A DNA stretch of 64,000 bases from a bacterium (GCA_020350725.1 CP070719.1:2410897-2474896), one strand, 5' to 3'; counted from the stretch's first letter, positions 28,541-38,079 are shown. The notes: generated from the letters alone by a model not told the origin. Numbers and translations: made by a program.

Positions 28541-29512
28541 TCACTCCACGATGTACGGCATCCCCCAGGCACCTGAATTGTAGGGAGCGTCCTGCTCCAT
28601 GAAGGCGGCGGCGTCGATGACGTCCACAACGGCGAAGTGTCGTCCGGCGTGGGGACCTATGGTGTATGTCCGTGAGTATGTCCCGTCGCCCGCCACGGCG
28701 TCCCCATTGGTGCCGTCGTCGAACATGAGATCCCGCGTCATTCCGCCCAGGATGGTGTGGGCGGGGCGATGGAGAAAGACGAATTCAGCCGGCGTCCAGA
28801 CGGAATCGTCCGTCCTCACGATGTCGGCCTCCACCAGGACCTCCTCGCCGGACAGGAATGTCGGGATGCCTTCGGGGACCGAGTACAGTGACGACGGACT
28901 GTCGGTGCTCCAGACCAGCTCTCCTCCGGAGTAGACCCGGATCCGGCTGATCCAGACCGATTGCCGCGGGTCGTCCGTCAGGGAGATGTCCACGGGGGAG
29001 ATGGCGGTGAGCTTCCAGCCCCAGGGTTTCTTGACGAATTCCGCGTGTCGGACCGCAGTGTCAGCCAGGGGCACGCCCCACAGGACGAGGACGCGCCCGA
29101 TATCCCTGGCGACGTGGAAGCCGCCTGCGGCAAAGTGCGTGACGGTGACCGTGGCGGTGTTATCGACGACGGAGATGTCGTAGTCCTTCTGAAGACAGTC
29201 CACACCGCCCCTCCACCAGAACACGGGCAGTTCTGCGGTCCCCCCGATGGCTCCTGCCGACGGAGCCGATACGGCGGCCTGTGCTGCCGCGGCCGCACGG
29301 CTCTCCTGATCCTCATCCGTTCCCGTCAGATGGAAGGTGAAGAAGGAATCCGATTCAAGGGCGGCCGCAATGGCCGCCTCATCGGGCGAGGAAACCCCCA
29401 TGGATCCCGGACCGGAGCCGCATCCGGCGAGGATCGATAACAGGAATCCCCCTGCGGCAAGGGCCGATACCCGGTACCGCCATGCCCCTTTGCATTCCCG
29501 ATAACTCCTCAT
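28541..29512 (-). CDS. Lipoprotein with choice-of-anchor X-like C-terminus
   Basis: The 323-residue protein has a lipoprotein signal (GGFLLSILAGC, C31). The middle resembles a lipoprotein ligand-binding or nuclear-transport-factor-like fold (VFWWRGGVDCLQKDYDISVV). The C-terminal region has FDDGTNGDAVAGDGTYSRTY, a pattern I associate with choice-of-anchor X proteins. It has no operon partner. The function is unknown; cell-surface or periplasmic location is inferred from the lipobox. Confidence 0.65.
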   Translation of the reverse strand: MRSYRECKGAWRYRVSALAAGGFLLSILAGCGSGPGSMGVSSPDEAAIAAALESDSFFTFHLTGTDEDQESRAAAAAQAAVSAPSAGAIGGTAELPVFWWRGGVDCLQKDYDISVVDNTATVTVTHFAAGGFHVARDIGRVLVLWGVPLADTAVRHAEFVKKPWGWKLTAISPVDISLTDDPRQSVWISRIRVYSGGELVWSTDSPSSLYSVPEGIPTFLSGEEVLVEADIVRTDDSVWTPAEFVFLHRPAHTILGGMTRDLMFDDGTNGDAVAGDGTYSRTYTIGPHAGRHFAVVDVIDAAAFMEQDAPYNSGAWGMPYIVE

Positions 29513-29691
29513 CGCAGGCCTCCCATCCCATGATGGTCCGAATGACGTTATCTTTAAGGTTCAGACACCGGGGGAGGGAAAAGGTTTAAGGGAAGTGCAG
29601 AATAACGTGTACAGAAGCCGGAAGCTCGGGGGTTGATCGATTTACCGTGACCATACGAGGTCATCTGCGTGTAACCTGCCGGAAGAGTCAG

Positions 29692-30591
29692 CTAAATAAC
29701 GATCAGCGGTTTCCCGTCCCGTATGACCCTGCCTACCTTTCCCCTGTTCTCCTTCTGATATTTCGGCTGGTTGAACATGGCGGGAAGATAGCCGGCGTCC
29801 AGGAATCTGAGACCGCCCTTCAGAGACGCCAGACGCTTGCTCCTCTCACCCTCGGGGACCTCCGGGGGCAGCTTTCCCAGGGAAGCCAGGGTGAAGCCCC
29901 AATTGGAGGCAAAAGACGGTATAAAGGCCTCATAGGGGGCGACGCGGCCGAAAACCCTCTCCATTGTGACGGTAATGGAGTGGAAAGGCAGGGAGTAGAT
30001 CAGGGACGGGCAGCCCGCCTGGGTGACCAGGACGCCACCCGGTTGCAGCCGGTCGCGGCAGAGCTCATAGAACTCCTGCGTGAAGAGGAGATAGGAGGGA
30101 CCGTCGTCCACCGGTTCGGAGAGGTCGAGGACGATGACGTCGTACCTCTTTCCCTCTTCGTCCAGGACCGCCCTGGCATCCATGTGGACGAGGCGGAGCC
30201 TGGGATCCTCGAAAGCTCCCTGGTGCCAGGAGGTCAGATATCTTCTGCAGATATCCACCACCTCCTCGTCCAGGTCCACCATGACCACCTCCTCGACGGT
30301 GGGATGCCGGAGGACCTCCCTCAGCGTCGCCCCTTCCCCTCCGCCGGCGATGAACACCGACCTGGGTCCGGGATGGGCCAGCATGGCGGGGTGAACAAGG
30401 GCTTCGTGATAGATGAACTCGTCCGCTTGGGTGGACTGAACCTTGCCGTCCAGAATGAGACACAGACCGAAAGAAGCCGTGTCGATCAGCCTGATCTGTT
30501 GATATTTGGATTGAAAGGAGGCGATCTCACTCCGGGGCACGAGGAAAAAACCGGAATCGTCCGTCAACCGATCCAGGATCGTGTTCTCCAT
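29692..30591 (-). CDS. Aminopropyltransferase of the thermospermine synthase (ACL5) type
   Basis: This enzyme transfers an aminopropyl group from decarboxylated S-adenosylmethionine to a polyamine. The 299-residue product has the spermidine synthase fold with VFIAGGGEGATLREVLRH near residue 79. Several stretches are close to what I recall of plant ACL5 and its prokaryotic relatives rather than SpeE: DGKVQSTQADEFIYHEALVH, VDDGPSYLLFTQEFYE, GGVLVTQAGCPS and IPSFASNWGFTLAS. The SpeE-type DSTDP is replaced by DLSEPVDDGP. No speD or decarboxylase gene is nearby. Product identity (thermospermine, spermidine or another) is inference. Confidence 0.85.
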   Translation of the reverse strand: MENTILDRLTDDSGFFLVPRSEIASFQSKYQQIRLIDTASFGLCLILDGKVQSTQADEFIYHEALVHPAMLAHPGPRSVFIAGGGEGATLREVLRHPTVEEVVMVDLDEEVVDICRRYLTSWHQGAFEDPRLRLVHMDARAVLDEEGKRYDVIVLDLSEPVDDGPSYLLFTQEFYELCRDRLQPGGVLVTQAGCPSLIYSLPFHSITVTMERVFGRVAPYEAFIPSFASNWGFTLASLGKLPPEVPEGERSKRLASLKGGLRFLDAGYLPAMFNQPKYQKENRGKVGRVIRDGKPLIVI

Positions 30592-30801
30592 GGGTATTCT
30601 CCCTGTCGCTGGTTAGGGTGGCGGCCTCCGGAGGCCGGAGGACAGTATACTGCAAACCGGTAACCGATGACCAGAGAGCTTCCAGCCGTGACCCGGGTCA
30701 TCCGGGCCCTCAGGACCCCCTCATCGGCGACCGACGGTCTTTGGCCGATCCGGCATAATCCACCGCCCTGCCGGCCATCTGTGCCGGGAGTGACAAAGAT
30801 G
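30592..30801. promoter_or_regulatory. Divergent spacer with two perfect palindromes
   Basis: Between the aminopropyltransferase and tetR starts lie CGGCCTCCGGAGGCCG (30622-30637) and CAGTATACTG (30643-30652), both perfectly palindromic and both within 65 bases of the aminopropyltransferase start. They are candidate operators for that gene. No regulator can be named. Confidence 0.4.
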
Positions 30802-30830
30802 TTGACTTTATGACTGTTTGGTCATATTAT
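30802..30830 (+). promoter_or_regulatory. Sigma-70-type promoter of the tetR-efflux operon
   Basis: TTGACT at 30802-30807 and TATTAT at 30825-30830 are separated by exactly 17 bases. The ATG of tetR follows 31 bases after the -10 box. A large palindrome covers the spacer, the -10 box and the expected transcription start. Confidence 0.8.
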
Positions 30831-30846
30831 GACCGTCCAGTCATAA
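30808..30846. promoter_or_regulatory. 39-bp near-perfect palindromic operator
   Basis: Outer arms TTATGACTG and CAGTCATAA and inner arms GGTCATA and TATGACC are all perfect and symmetric about 30827; only the three-base linkers between outer and inner arms differ. It looks like two stacked dimer sites for the TetR-family protein encoded just downstream, giving autorepression. Confidence 0.85.
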
Positions 30847-30861
30847 AAGGCGGTGATATCC

Positions 30862-31479
30862 ATGTCAAGTGCCATATCGATGAAGGAAATCGAAAAAAGG
30901 GCCAGGAAACAGGCCCTCCTTGATGCGGCCCATGACCTGTTCGCGAGGGTGGGCTACGACGGCACCACCATCGAGGCTATCGCCCAGCGCGCAGGGATGG
31001 CAAAGGGCTCCTTCTACCTCCACTTCAGCAGCCAGGAGGAGATCTTCCGGGCTCTCATCGATGAAATCGGTGACCGCATTATCGTCGAGATGCAGATGAC
31101 CGCGGCATCGGAAAACAGCCTCGAGGAAAAACTGACGGGCTTAGGTGAGGGCATCCTCCGCTTTCACCTCGACTCCAGCCATCCGTGGATGTTCATTCTC
31201 ATGGAGAAGGGGATCGATCGCCATGAGGTCATGGAGCATTTCTTCGTCAAGAGGAAGAAGGTGATGGATATCATCAACGGCGTGCTCGTCGAATCCATCG
31301 AAAGCGGAGAGATCGTCCGGGAGGAGCCGGACCGTCTCTCGTCGCTGTTCCTTGGCTGCATCAACGGAACGGTCGTCCGGGGATGCTGCATGGGAGAGGA
31401 GCTCGAACCCCGGGAGGAAGCGGCCTGGTTGGCGAAGCGTTTTCTGGAAGGGGTTCTTCTGCCGGGGGGCAACCGTTGA
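30862..31479 (+). CDS. TetR-family transcriptional repressor
   Basis: The 205-residue regulator has the N-terminal helix-turn-helix (LFARVGYDGTTIEAIAQRAGMAKGSFYLHF) of the family and a variable ligand-binding C-terminus. ATG at 30862 is preferred; GTG at 30853 in frame is possible. It lies directly downstream of a 39-bp palindrome over its own promoter and overlaps the tolC-like gene, so it most likely represses the whole efflux operon until an inducer binds. Confidence 0.93.
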   Translation: MSSAISMKEIEKRARKQALLDAAHDLFARVGYDGTTIEAIAQRAGMAKGSFYLHFSSQEEIFRALIDEIGDRIIVEMQMTAASENSLEEKLTGLGEGILRFHLDSSHPWMFILMEKGIDRHEVMEHFFVKRKKVMDIINGVLVESIESGEIVREEPDRLSSLFLGCINGTVVRGCCMGEELEPREEAAWLAKRFLEGVLLPGGNR

Positions 31480-32774
31480 TCGATTATATCCGTCCCCTCC
31501 TGCTGATCCTCCTGTTATGCCACGCCCTGCCGGTGTCGGCTGTTGCGGGTGAAGGCGTCCTGTCCCCTCGGGAGGCCTACCTCCTGGCGCTGGTCAACAA
31601 CGAGGACATACGGGTGGCCGCGGAAGATCTGAAGCAGGGCAGACTGGTCAGGAAACAGGCCTATTCCGTTCTTTTGCCGACCCTCACCGCCACCGCCGGC
31701 TATTCGAAGCTGTATTTCTCGGATGACCTGGAAGTGGAGAACCGGGCCTACGGGGTGTCGCTGAACCAGATGATCTACCATGGCGGGCGGGCTTTCATAG
31801 CCCTGAAGGGCGCCGAAATGACCATCGCTGCGGCGGAACACGGTCTGGCCTTTGCCCGGTGGAGCGTCCTCATGGACCTCCTGGTGCGGACCTATTCCGC
31901 CCTTTCCTCCGAGGATCTTCTCAGGCTTGAGGATGAGCGCATTGAACGGGTGTCGGAGCAGCTGCGCTCGGCCTCAACCAAGTTCGAGATCGGCGAAGCC
32001 GCCAAGACGGATGTCCTCGCGGCAAAGGTTGCCGTGGCCACTGCCAGGAAAGACCGGGTTGAGGCCCAGAAGAACCTGGTCCTCGCCAGGAGGAGTCTCG
32101 GGGACCTCATCGGAATGGGCGGCCCGATCAGGGTAACGATGCCACCGGATGTCCCGGTTCCAGAGGCTGAGCTGGAGGAGCTGACGAGGATCGCCCTGGA
32201 GGAGCGCAGGGATCTTCTCCAGGGACGGGAGCTGGTCCGTGTGGTCGAGCAGGAGGCGAAGGAGGCGGCCAGCAGGAACCGGCCCGAAGTGGATCTTTCC
32301 GCCTCCCATACCGAATATTCCGATGAATCGCCTTTCGCCCCGGAAAGCCAGGTGTCCCTGGACATCACCTTCCCCCTGTTCCAGGGGGGACTGGTCAAAT
32401 ATCAGTCTCAGGAGGCCCGATCAAGGGTTCTTCAGGCCGAGCTTGTTCTTCAAAAGAGGATAAAAGAGGTGGCCTTCGGGGTAGAGGAAGCATTCAGGGA
32501 ATACGGTTCCCTCGTGGCGCAGAAGGAACTCATCGAAACGAGCCTCGAAAATGCCCGGGAGAACTACAGGCTGGAGAGGATCCGTTTCGAGCTTGGTGAC
32601 GCGACGAACCTGGACGTCCTCGTCGCCCAGGGCGGTCTCTCGAGTGCTGAAAACCAGGCCGTCCTGCACCGGTATCGGACCCGTCTGGCAAAGGCGGCCT
32701 TACTTTTCTCCATCGGCAGGATGACCCCGGACGCCCTCGGTATCGCTGTCGACGAGGAGGTGCTGGAAAAATGA
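31476..32774 (+). CDS. TolC-family outer-membrane efflux protein
   Basis: This outer-membrane channel component has 432 residues. The signal peptide (IRPLLLILLLCHALPVSAVAG) is followed by SPREAYLLALVNNEDI and two long helical repeats typical of OEP proteins (EIGEAAKTDVLAAKVAVATAR and ELGDATNLDVLVAQGGLSSA). The start is most likely TTG at 31476, overlapping the tetR stop, because that puts the signal peptide at the very front. The last codons overlap the adaptor start. Confidence 0.9.
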   Translation: MIDYIRPLLLILLLCHALPVSAVAGEGVLSPREAYLLALVNNEDIRVAAEDLKQGRLVRKQAYSVLLPTLTATAGYSKLYFSDDLEVENRAYGVSLNQMIYHGGRAFIALKGAEMTIAAAEHGLAFARWSVLMDLLVRTYSALSSEDLLRLEDERIERVSEQLRSASTKFEIGEAAKTDVLAAKVAVATARKDRVEAQKNLVLARRSLGDLIGMGGPIRVTMPPDVPVPEAELEELTRIALEERRDLLQGRELVRVVEQEAKEAASRNRPEVDLSASHTEYSDESPFAPESQVSLDITFPLFQGGLVKYQSQEARSRVLQAELVLQKRIKEVAFGVEEAFREYGSLVAQKELIETSLENARENYRLERIRFELGDATNLDVLVAQGGLSSAENQAVLHRYRTRLAKAALLFSIGRMTPDALGIAVDEEVLEK

Positions 32775-33862
32775 ACAGGCCCACCCGCAGACATGTCGCG
32801 ATCGCCTCGGCCGTCCTTTCGATCATTCTGACAGCTTCCCTCACCGGGTGCGGCAGGGACGGACGCAGCGAAGGCCCCGGATCCAGCAACGATCAGGGGC
32901 CGAATGAAGTCAGGCCGAAAAACGTCGTCGTACAGGTCACCACGCTGGAAACCGTCGAGGAAACCCTGACCCTGCCCGGCACCGTCGAGGCATGGGAAGA
33001 CCTGACGCTTTCCCTGGAGCAGTCCGGTACGATCAGGTGGATCGGTCCCACGGAAGGAGACAGCCTTGCCGCGGACGAACCTGTCATCCGGATCGATACG
33101 GACACCCTGGAGAGCGAGCTGGACAGGAAGCAGACCGAGTACGACCTGAAGAAGAAGAATCTGGACCGGGTGGAATCGCTCTTCAAGGAGGAGCTTGTCA
33201 GTCAGAAGCAGTATGACGACGCGCGTCTGGCCTTTGAGGTGGCGAAAGTGGACCTCACCCAGTCCAGGATCGATCTCGAGAAGAGCACCCTGAGGAGCCC
33301 CATTGACGGGATCCTGGACCGGCTGCTGGTCGACCGGGGGGAATACGGAACCGTGGGAATGGCCGCCGCCGTCGTGGTCCAGATCGACAGGCTCAAGGTG
33401 ATCGTGGATGTCCCTGAGAAGGACGTCCCCCATACCGCCGTGGGGCAGAAGGTCACAGTGCTGCCCGCCGAGGTGAAGGGAGTGGACGGCCTGGGGGTGA
33501 CGGGAAGGATCATCCACGTCGGATACAAGGCCGACCCGATCACGCGGACCTACAGGACCAAGATCGAGATCACCAACCCGGGCCGCCGATACAGACCGGG
33601 GATGATCGTGCGTATTCGATTCGTCAGGCGGGTTCACGAAAATGCGCTCGCCGTGCCGCTCTACGCCATCGTCGACAGGGAGGGTGAGAAGTTCGTGTTC
33701 GTGGTGGAGAACGGAGTGGCTATCAAGCGCCTGGTCCATCTGGGCCCGGTGGTCAACGGCAAGGTGGTCGTCTACGGCGGCCTTCAGAAGGGAGAACAGC
33801 TTGTGATCAAAGGTCAGCAGCTGATCATGGACGGCAACCCGGTCAACCTGGTGTCGGGCTGA
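32771..33862 (+). CDS. RND efflux periplasmic adaptor (membrane fusion protein)
   Basis: The 363-residue adaptor links the inner-membrane pump to TolC. It has a lipobox (LTASLTGCG, C27). It also has a biotinyl-lipoyl-like hairpin with a coiled coil (EYDLKKKNLDRVESLFKEEL), and barrel regions with LRSPIDGILDRLLVDRGEYG and YKADPITRTYRTKIEI. The start overlaps the preceding stop (ATGA). It is a clear HlyD/AcrA-type member, and the neighbours confirm it. Confidence 0.94.
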   Translation: MNRPTRRHVAIASAVLSIILTASLTGCGRDGRSEGPGSSNDQGPNEVRPKNVVVQVTTLETVEETLTLPGTVEAWEDLTLSLEQSGTIRWIGPTEGDSLAADEPVIRIDTDTLESELDRKQTEYDLKKKNLDRVESLFKEELVSQKQYDDARLAFEVAKVDLTQSRIDLEKSTLRSPIDGILDRLLVDRGEYGTVGMAAAVVVQIDRLKVIVDVPEKDVPHTAVGQKVTVLPAEVKGVDGLGVTGRIIHVGYKADPITRTYRTKIEITNPGRRYRPGMIVRIRFVRRVHENALAVPLYAIVDREGEKFVFVVENGVAIKRLVHLGPVVNGKVVVYGGLQKGEQLVIKGQQLIMDGNPVNLVSG

Positions 33863-33881
33863 GCGGGAAAGGGCAGCGGCA

Positions 33882-36800
33882 ATGCTCATCACCAACGCCG
33901 CCATATCGAGACGGGGAACCGTTTTCACCCTGATGGTCATCATCTTCATCGTCGGCCTGTTCAGCTATGTGACCCTGCCGCGTGAATCCAATCCCGACAT
34001 CACCATTCCCGTCATCATGGTCCAGACCAGTTACGAGGGAGCCGCCTCCGAGGATGTGGAGAATCTCATCACGATCCCTCTCGAGCGAAAGCTCAGGGGT
34101 GTCAAGGATGTCAAGGAAGTCCGCTCGGTGAGCGCCGAAGGCGCCTCCATGATCGAGATCGAGTTCGTCGCGGAGACGTTGATCGATGACGCTCTCCAAA
34201 GGATCAGGGACAAGGTGGACCAGGTCAAGGGAGAGCTTCCCGACGACCTCGAGAACGATCCCAGCGTCATCGAGATCAATCTCTCCGAATTTTTCCCCAT
34301 CCTCATGATCGCCATATCCGGTGACGCCGGAGAACGGGTCCTGAAACGTGTCGCTGAGGATCTCGAGGACCGCATCGAGGAGGTGCCCGGTGTGCTCGAA
34401 GTCGACGTCACCGGGATCAGAAACAGGGAGATCCGGGTGGAGTTCGACCCTGACCGGATGGCCGCCTATCGCCTCAGCTTCAACGATATCCTGGCTCTCA
34501 TCCAGAAGGAGAACGTCAACGTTCCCGGGGGGAGCATCGATCTGGGCCAGGGGAAGTACATGCTCCGCATACCGGGGGAGATCACCGACCCGTCACAGAT
34601 CGACAACCTGGTCCTGTTGATCCGAGAGGGCCGCCCTATCTATCTCAAGGACGTGGCGACCATCCGGGACACCTTCGAGGACGCGAGCAGCTACGCCAGG
34701 CTCAACGATCAGCCCAGTGTGACCCTCTCGGTGAAGAAGCGGACCGGCGAGAACATCATCGAGATCTCTGACAAGGTCTTCGCCATTCTGGAGACCGTCT
34801 CTGAGCAGAGCCCTTCCAGCGTCCACTTCACGGTCACCCTCAACCAGTCCAAGGACATAAGGCGGATGGTGAACGAACTCGAGAACAACATTCTCACCGG
34901 ACTGGTCCTTGTCCTTTCCGTGCTTCTGCTTTTTCTGGGTATGCGGAGCGCTGTCTTCGTGGCTCTTGCCATACCGTTCTCCATGCTTATCTCCTTCTCC
35001 GTCCTGCAGGCCATGGGCATCACCCTGAACATGGTGGTTCTCTTCTCCCTCATTCTCGCCCTGGGAATGCTGGTGGACAATGCCATTGTCATCGTCGAGA
35101 ATATCTACCGTCACATGGAGGAGGGCCTCGGCCGTGTCGAGGCGGCTCGCAACGCCGCCGGAGAAGTAGGCTGGCCGGTGATCGCATCCACCGTGACCAC
35201 ACTGTGCGCATTCGGTCCCATGCTTTTCTGGCCCGACATAATGGGTGAGTTCATGAAGTACCTTCCCATGACCCTCATCGTGGTCCTGTCGTCATCACTG
35301 TTCGTGGCCCTGGTGATAAACCCTGTTGTGTGCGCCACCTATCTGCGGGCGGACAGCAGGAAAAAGTGGGAGGGGGAGGGGGGTCACGAGACCCCCATCG
35401 TCAGGGCGTACCGTGCCGCCCTGGGATTCGCCCTCCGCCACCGCTTCCCGGTGATCCTCCTCTCCGTCCTGCTCCTGTTCGGCGTCATCGGTCTCTACTT
35501 TTCCCTCGATCCCAAGGTAGAACTCTTTCCCGACACCGATCCCAATCGGGCTTTCATCCAGATCAAGGCCCCTCAGGGTACGAACCTCGACACCAGCGAT
35601 ATCCTTGCCAGTGAGGTGGAGGTGATCGTTTCCGAGGAGGGCGATCTCAGATACGTCACCGCCGAGGTGGGAGTCAGCGAAGGGTGGGGGAGTGGTGCGG
35701 AATCGAGGCGGAGCACGGTCAGCATGGAATTTGTCGAGAGGGAGGAGAGGCAGGAGCCGTCCATGGCGGTCGTGGATCGGATCAGGGACTCCCTGAAACA
35801 CCTGTCCGGGGCCGACATCAAGGTTGAAAAAGAGCGAATGGGTCCTCCCGTCGGCGCCCCGGTGGAGGTCAAGATCAGGGGTGAGGAGGTGGAAGTCCTC
35901 TCCTCCCTTCTGGAAAGGGCCAAGGCTCTGATGCAGGAGGTCCCCGGCCTGGTGGATATAGAGGACGACCTGTCGCGGGCCAAGCCGGAGATCACGATCC
36001 AGGTCGACAGGGAGAAAGCGTCTCTTCTGGGCCTGTCGACGATCGAGGTATCCAACACGGTCAAGGCCGCCGTCAACGGATGGAAAATAGGCGATTACAG
36101 GGAGGGGGATGACGAATACGACATCGTGGCCAGGCTGCCCAGGAGGAGCCGGATGGCCCTGTCCCAGATCGAGAGCCTCCTGATCCCGACGCGGACGGGT
36201 GATCCCGTACCGCTGTCCTCGGTGGCCAGGCTGGAGATGGGGACAGGGTTCGGAGCCATCCGGCATCTGGACCAGAAAAGGCTCATCAGGGTTATGGCCA
36301 ACACATCGGGGCGCAGCTCCATCGAGGTCCTTTCCGATGTCCAGAGTCGGCTCGAGAACCTGGACCTTCCCCCCGGATACTCCATAAACTATGGCGGGGA
36401 CCAGGAGGAACGGCAGAAATCCTCGGCCTTTCTGAGCAAGGCCTTCCTGGCGGCGGTTTTTTTCATCTTTCTGGTTCTCCTCACCCAGTTCAATTCCCTG
36501 AAACAGGCCCTGATCGTGATCTCGTCCGTTATTCTCTCCCTGATGGGCGTGTTCCTGGGCCTCATGATCACCGGCATGCCCTTCGGGATCATCATGACCG
36601 GCATCGGTGTCATCTCCCTCGCCGGGGTCGTTGTGAACAACGCCATCGTCCTCATCGACTACATCAACAAACTCCGGACCAGAGGCCTGGATCTGACGGA
36701 AGCGCTGATCCGGGCGGGAACCGTACGTTTCCGTCCGGTCATGCTCACCGCCATAACGACCATCCTCGGTCTGACGCCCATGGCCCTGGGGATCAGCATC

Positions 36801-37016
36801 GATTTTCGCCACTTCGACCTGCAGGTGGGCGGCGAGTCCGCTCAGTGGTGGGGACCGATGGCGGTGGCGGTGATCTTCGGCCTCGCAGTAGCGACCCTCC
36901 TCACCCTTATCGTGGTTCCCGTTCTGTACTCCCTCAGCGAAACGGTTTCCTGGCGAAGTGTGATCTCAGAGGGACTGCCCCGCCTGAGGAGAAAGACCGT
37001 ACCGGCAGACAGCTAG
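33882..37016 (+). CDS. RND-family multidrug efflux permease
   Basis: This 1044-residue inner-membrane proton-antiporter is of full AcrB/HAE1 length. One helix lies at the N-terminus (FTLMVIIFIVGLFSYVTLPRE) and blocks of helices near 340-480 and 850-1020, with two large periplasmic loops. ALGMLVDNAIVIVENIYRHM near residue 390 is the TM4 segment that carries the proton-relay aspartate. The substrate is probably hydrophobic or amphiphilic compounds. It follows the adaptor by 19 bases. Confidence 0.96.
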   Translation: MLITNAAISRRGTVFTLMVIIFIVGLFSYVTLPRESNPDITIPVIMVQTSYEGAASEDVENLITIPLERKLRGVKDVKEVRSVSAEGASMIEIEFVAETLIDDALQRIRDKVDQVKGELPDDLENDPSVIEINLSEFFPILMIAISGDAGERVLKRVAEDLEDRIEEVPGVLEVDVTGIRNREIRVEFDPDRMAAYRLSFNDILALIQKENVNVPGGSIDLGQGKYMLRIPGEITDPSQIDNLVLLIREGRPIYLKDVATIRDTFEDASSYARLNDQPSVTLSVKKRTGENIIEISDKVFAILETVSEQSPSSVHFTVTLNQSKDIRRMVNELENNILTGLVLVLSVLLLFLGMRSAVFVALAIPFSMLISFSVLQAMGITLNMVVLFSLILALGMLVDNAIVIVENIYRHMEEGLGRVEAARNAAGEVGWPVIASTVTTLCAFGPMLFWPDIMGEFMKYLPMTLIVVLSSSLFVALVINPVVCATYLRADSRKKWEGEGGHETPIVRAYRAALGFALRHRFPVILLSVLLLFGVIGLYFSLDPKVELFPDTDPNRAFIQIKAPQGTNLDTSDILASEVEVIVSEEGDLRYVTAEVGVSEGWGSGAESRRSTVSMEFVEREERQEPSMAVVDRIRDSLKHLSGADIKVEKERMGPPVGAPVEVKIRGEEVEVLSSLLERAKALMQEVPGLVDIEDDLSRAKPEITIQVDREKASLLGLSTIEVSNTVKAAVNGWKIGDYREGDDEYDIVARLPRRSRMALSQIESLLIPTRTGDPVPLSSVARLEMGTGFGAIRHLDQKRLIRVMANTSGRSSIEVLSDVQSRLENLDLPPGYSINYGGDQEERQKSSAFLSKAFLAAVFFIFLVLLTQFNSLKQALIVISSVILSLMGVFLGLMITGMPFGIIMTGIGVISLAGVVVNNAIVLIDYINKLRTRGLDLTEALIRAGTVRFRPVMLTAITTILGLTPMALGISIDFRHFDLQVGGESAQWWGPMAVAVIFGLAVATLLTLIVVPVLYSLSETVSWRSVISEGLPRLRRKTVPADS

Positions 37017-37149
37017 GTTCCTGGGCCCCTTTCTCCGGAGAGTGCGGCCTGCAACAGAGTGCCGGTTGGCCAGCGATAGCAAGGCTGAAAGCGGGGGTGG
37101 CGGGAACGGTGACCTCTTTTCCGGTCATGCATCTCACCTCGGTGGTGAA

Positions 37150-38079
37150 ATGAACACTCTGTGGACAATCCTCAGTTCGGCCACCCTGGCGGCTACCATC
37201 CTGGCTGCCGGGAGCGCCCAGGGCCAGGTAAAGGGTGAGGATCCATTTGAGGTCCTCGCCGTGGATTTTCTCAACGATGAGACCCGGAGCGTCTCCATTC
37301 CGGTCGGTTCCCAGCTGGGCCTGACTTCAGATACCTTTTTCGCCCTTCTCGACGGAGAAAACATCGTCATCGCGGAGATCTACCCCTTTGAGATCCTCCC
37401 CACCAGGTTCTGGTCAGGACCGCTTACAGCGGAGGCCTTCAGCAGGGTCCGCATCGGAACAAGGGCCGTTCGTATATTCCCGGACCAGGACAAAAAGCGG
37501 CTTCTGACCGATGAATACAGGGCCCGTGCCGCGGCCCTCAGGGGCGCCATGGTGAGACGGCAGAAGGACCGCCTGGAGATATCCCTGCGGGAGATCGATG
37601 AGGAGATCCTTTACCTCAACAACATCCTGCGGAAACTTCAGAGGGAGCGCCTGGAGCTTCGCAGTAAGCTCCAGGATGAGAAACAGGCGGTTGACGGTAA
37701 GCTCGAGCGTGTCAGTGACCGTCTCGATGCGGCCCGGAACGACCTGGATGACCTGGAGGATGAACGCTACGAGCTCATCGAGGAGAGGAACAGGCTGTCG
37801 GCCAGGGAGAATCCCCCACAATCCAGGATCCAGAGGCTGGACGAGAGGATATCCCGCCTCAACGTTGAGGTAGGGGAGCTGCGGGATGAGGTCCAGGAAC
37901 TCAGGGAGGAGCGGAGGGAGACCCGGGAGGACGCCGAGAGGCGGGGCATTCTCCGGATCAGGGCGAATCTCGATGAACTTGCCCTGGAAGAGAGCCGGGT
38001 GAGGATCGACCTGGACGAGCGCCTGTCCGAGAGGGACCGGATCATCCGGGAGCTGGAGAGGCTGAAAAACAGGGAATAG
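37150..38079 (+). CDS. Exported coiled-coil protein
   Basis: The 309-residue protein has a signal peptide (TILSSATLAATILAAGSAQG) and a small N-terminal region of about 95 residues. From about residue 130 to the end it has an almost unbroken charged coiled coil rich in Arg, Glu and Leu. I do not recognise a family. It is in the same direction and 133 bases behind the RND pump, so it may be an accessory of it, but it has its own ribosome site and the link is only positional. ATG at 37150 puts the signal peptide first. Confidence 0.65.
   Translation: MNTLWTILSSATLAATILAAGSAQGQVKGEDPFEVLAVDFLNDETRSVSIPVGSQLGLTSDTFFALLDGENIVIAEIYPFEILPTRFWSGPLTAEAFSRVRIGTRAVRIFPDQDKKRLLTDEYRARAAALRGAMVRRQKDRLEISLREIDEEILYLNNILRKLQRERLELRSKLQDEKQAVDGKLERVSDRLDAARNDLDDLEDERYELIEERNRLSARENPPQSRIQRLDERISRLNVEVGELRDEVQELREERRETREDAERRGILRIRANLDELALEESRVRIDLDERLSERDRIIRELERLKNRE

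Noticed and set aside
35295-36812. A 505-residue open frame on the minus strand inside the RND permease gene
   Set aside because: It is a mirror of the biased codon use of the real gene; the sequence is Gly/Asp/His-rich without any motif.
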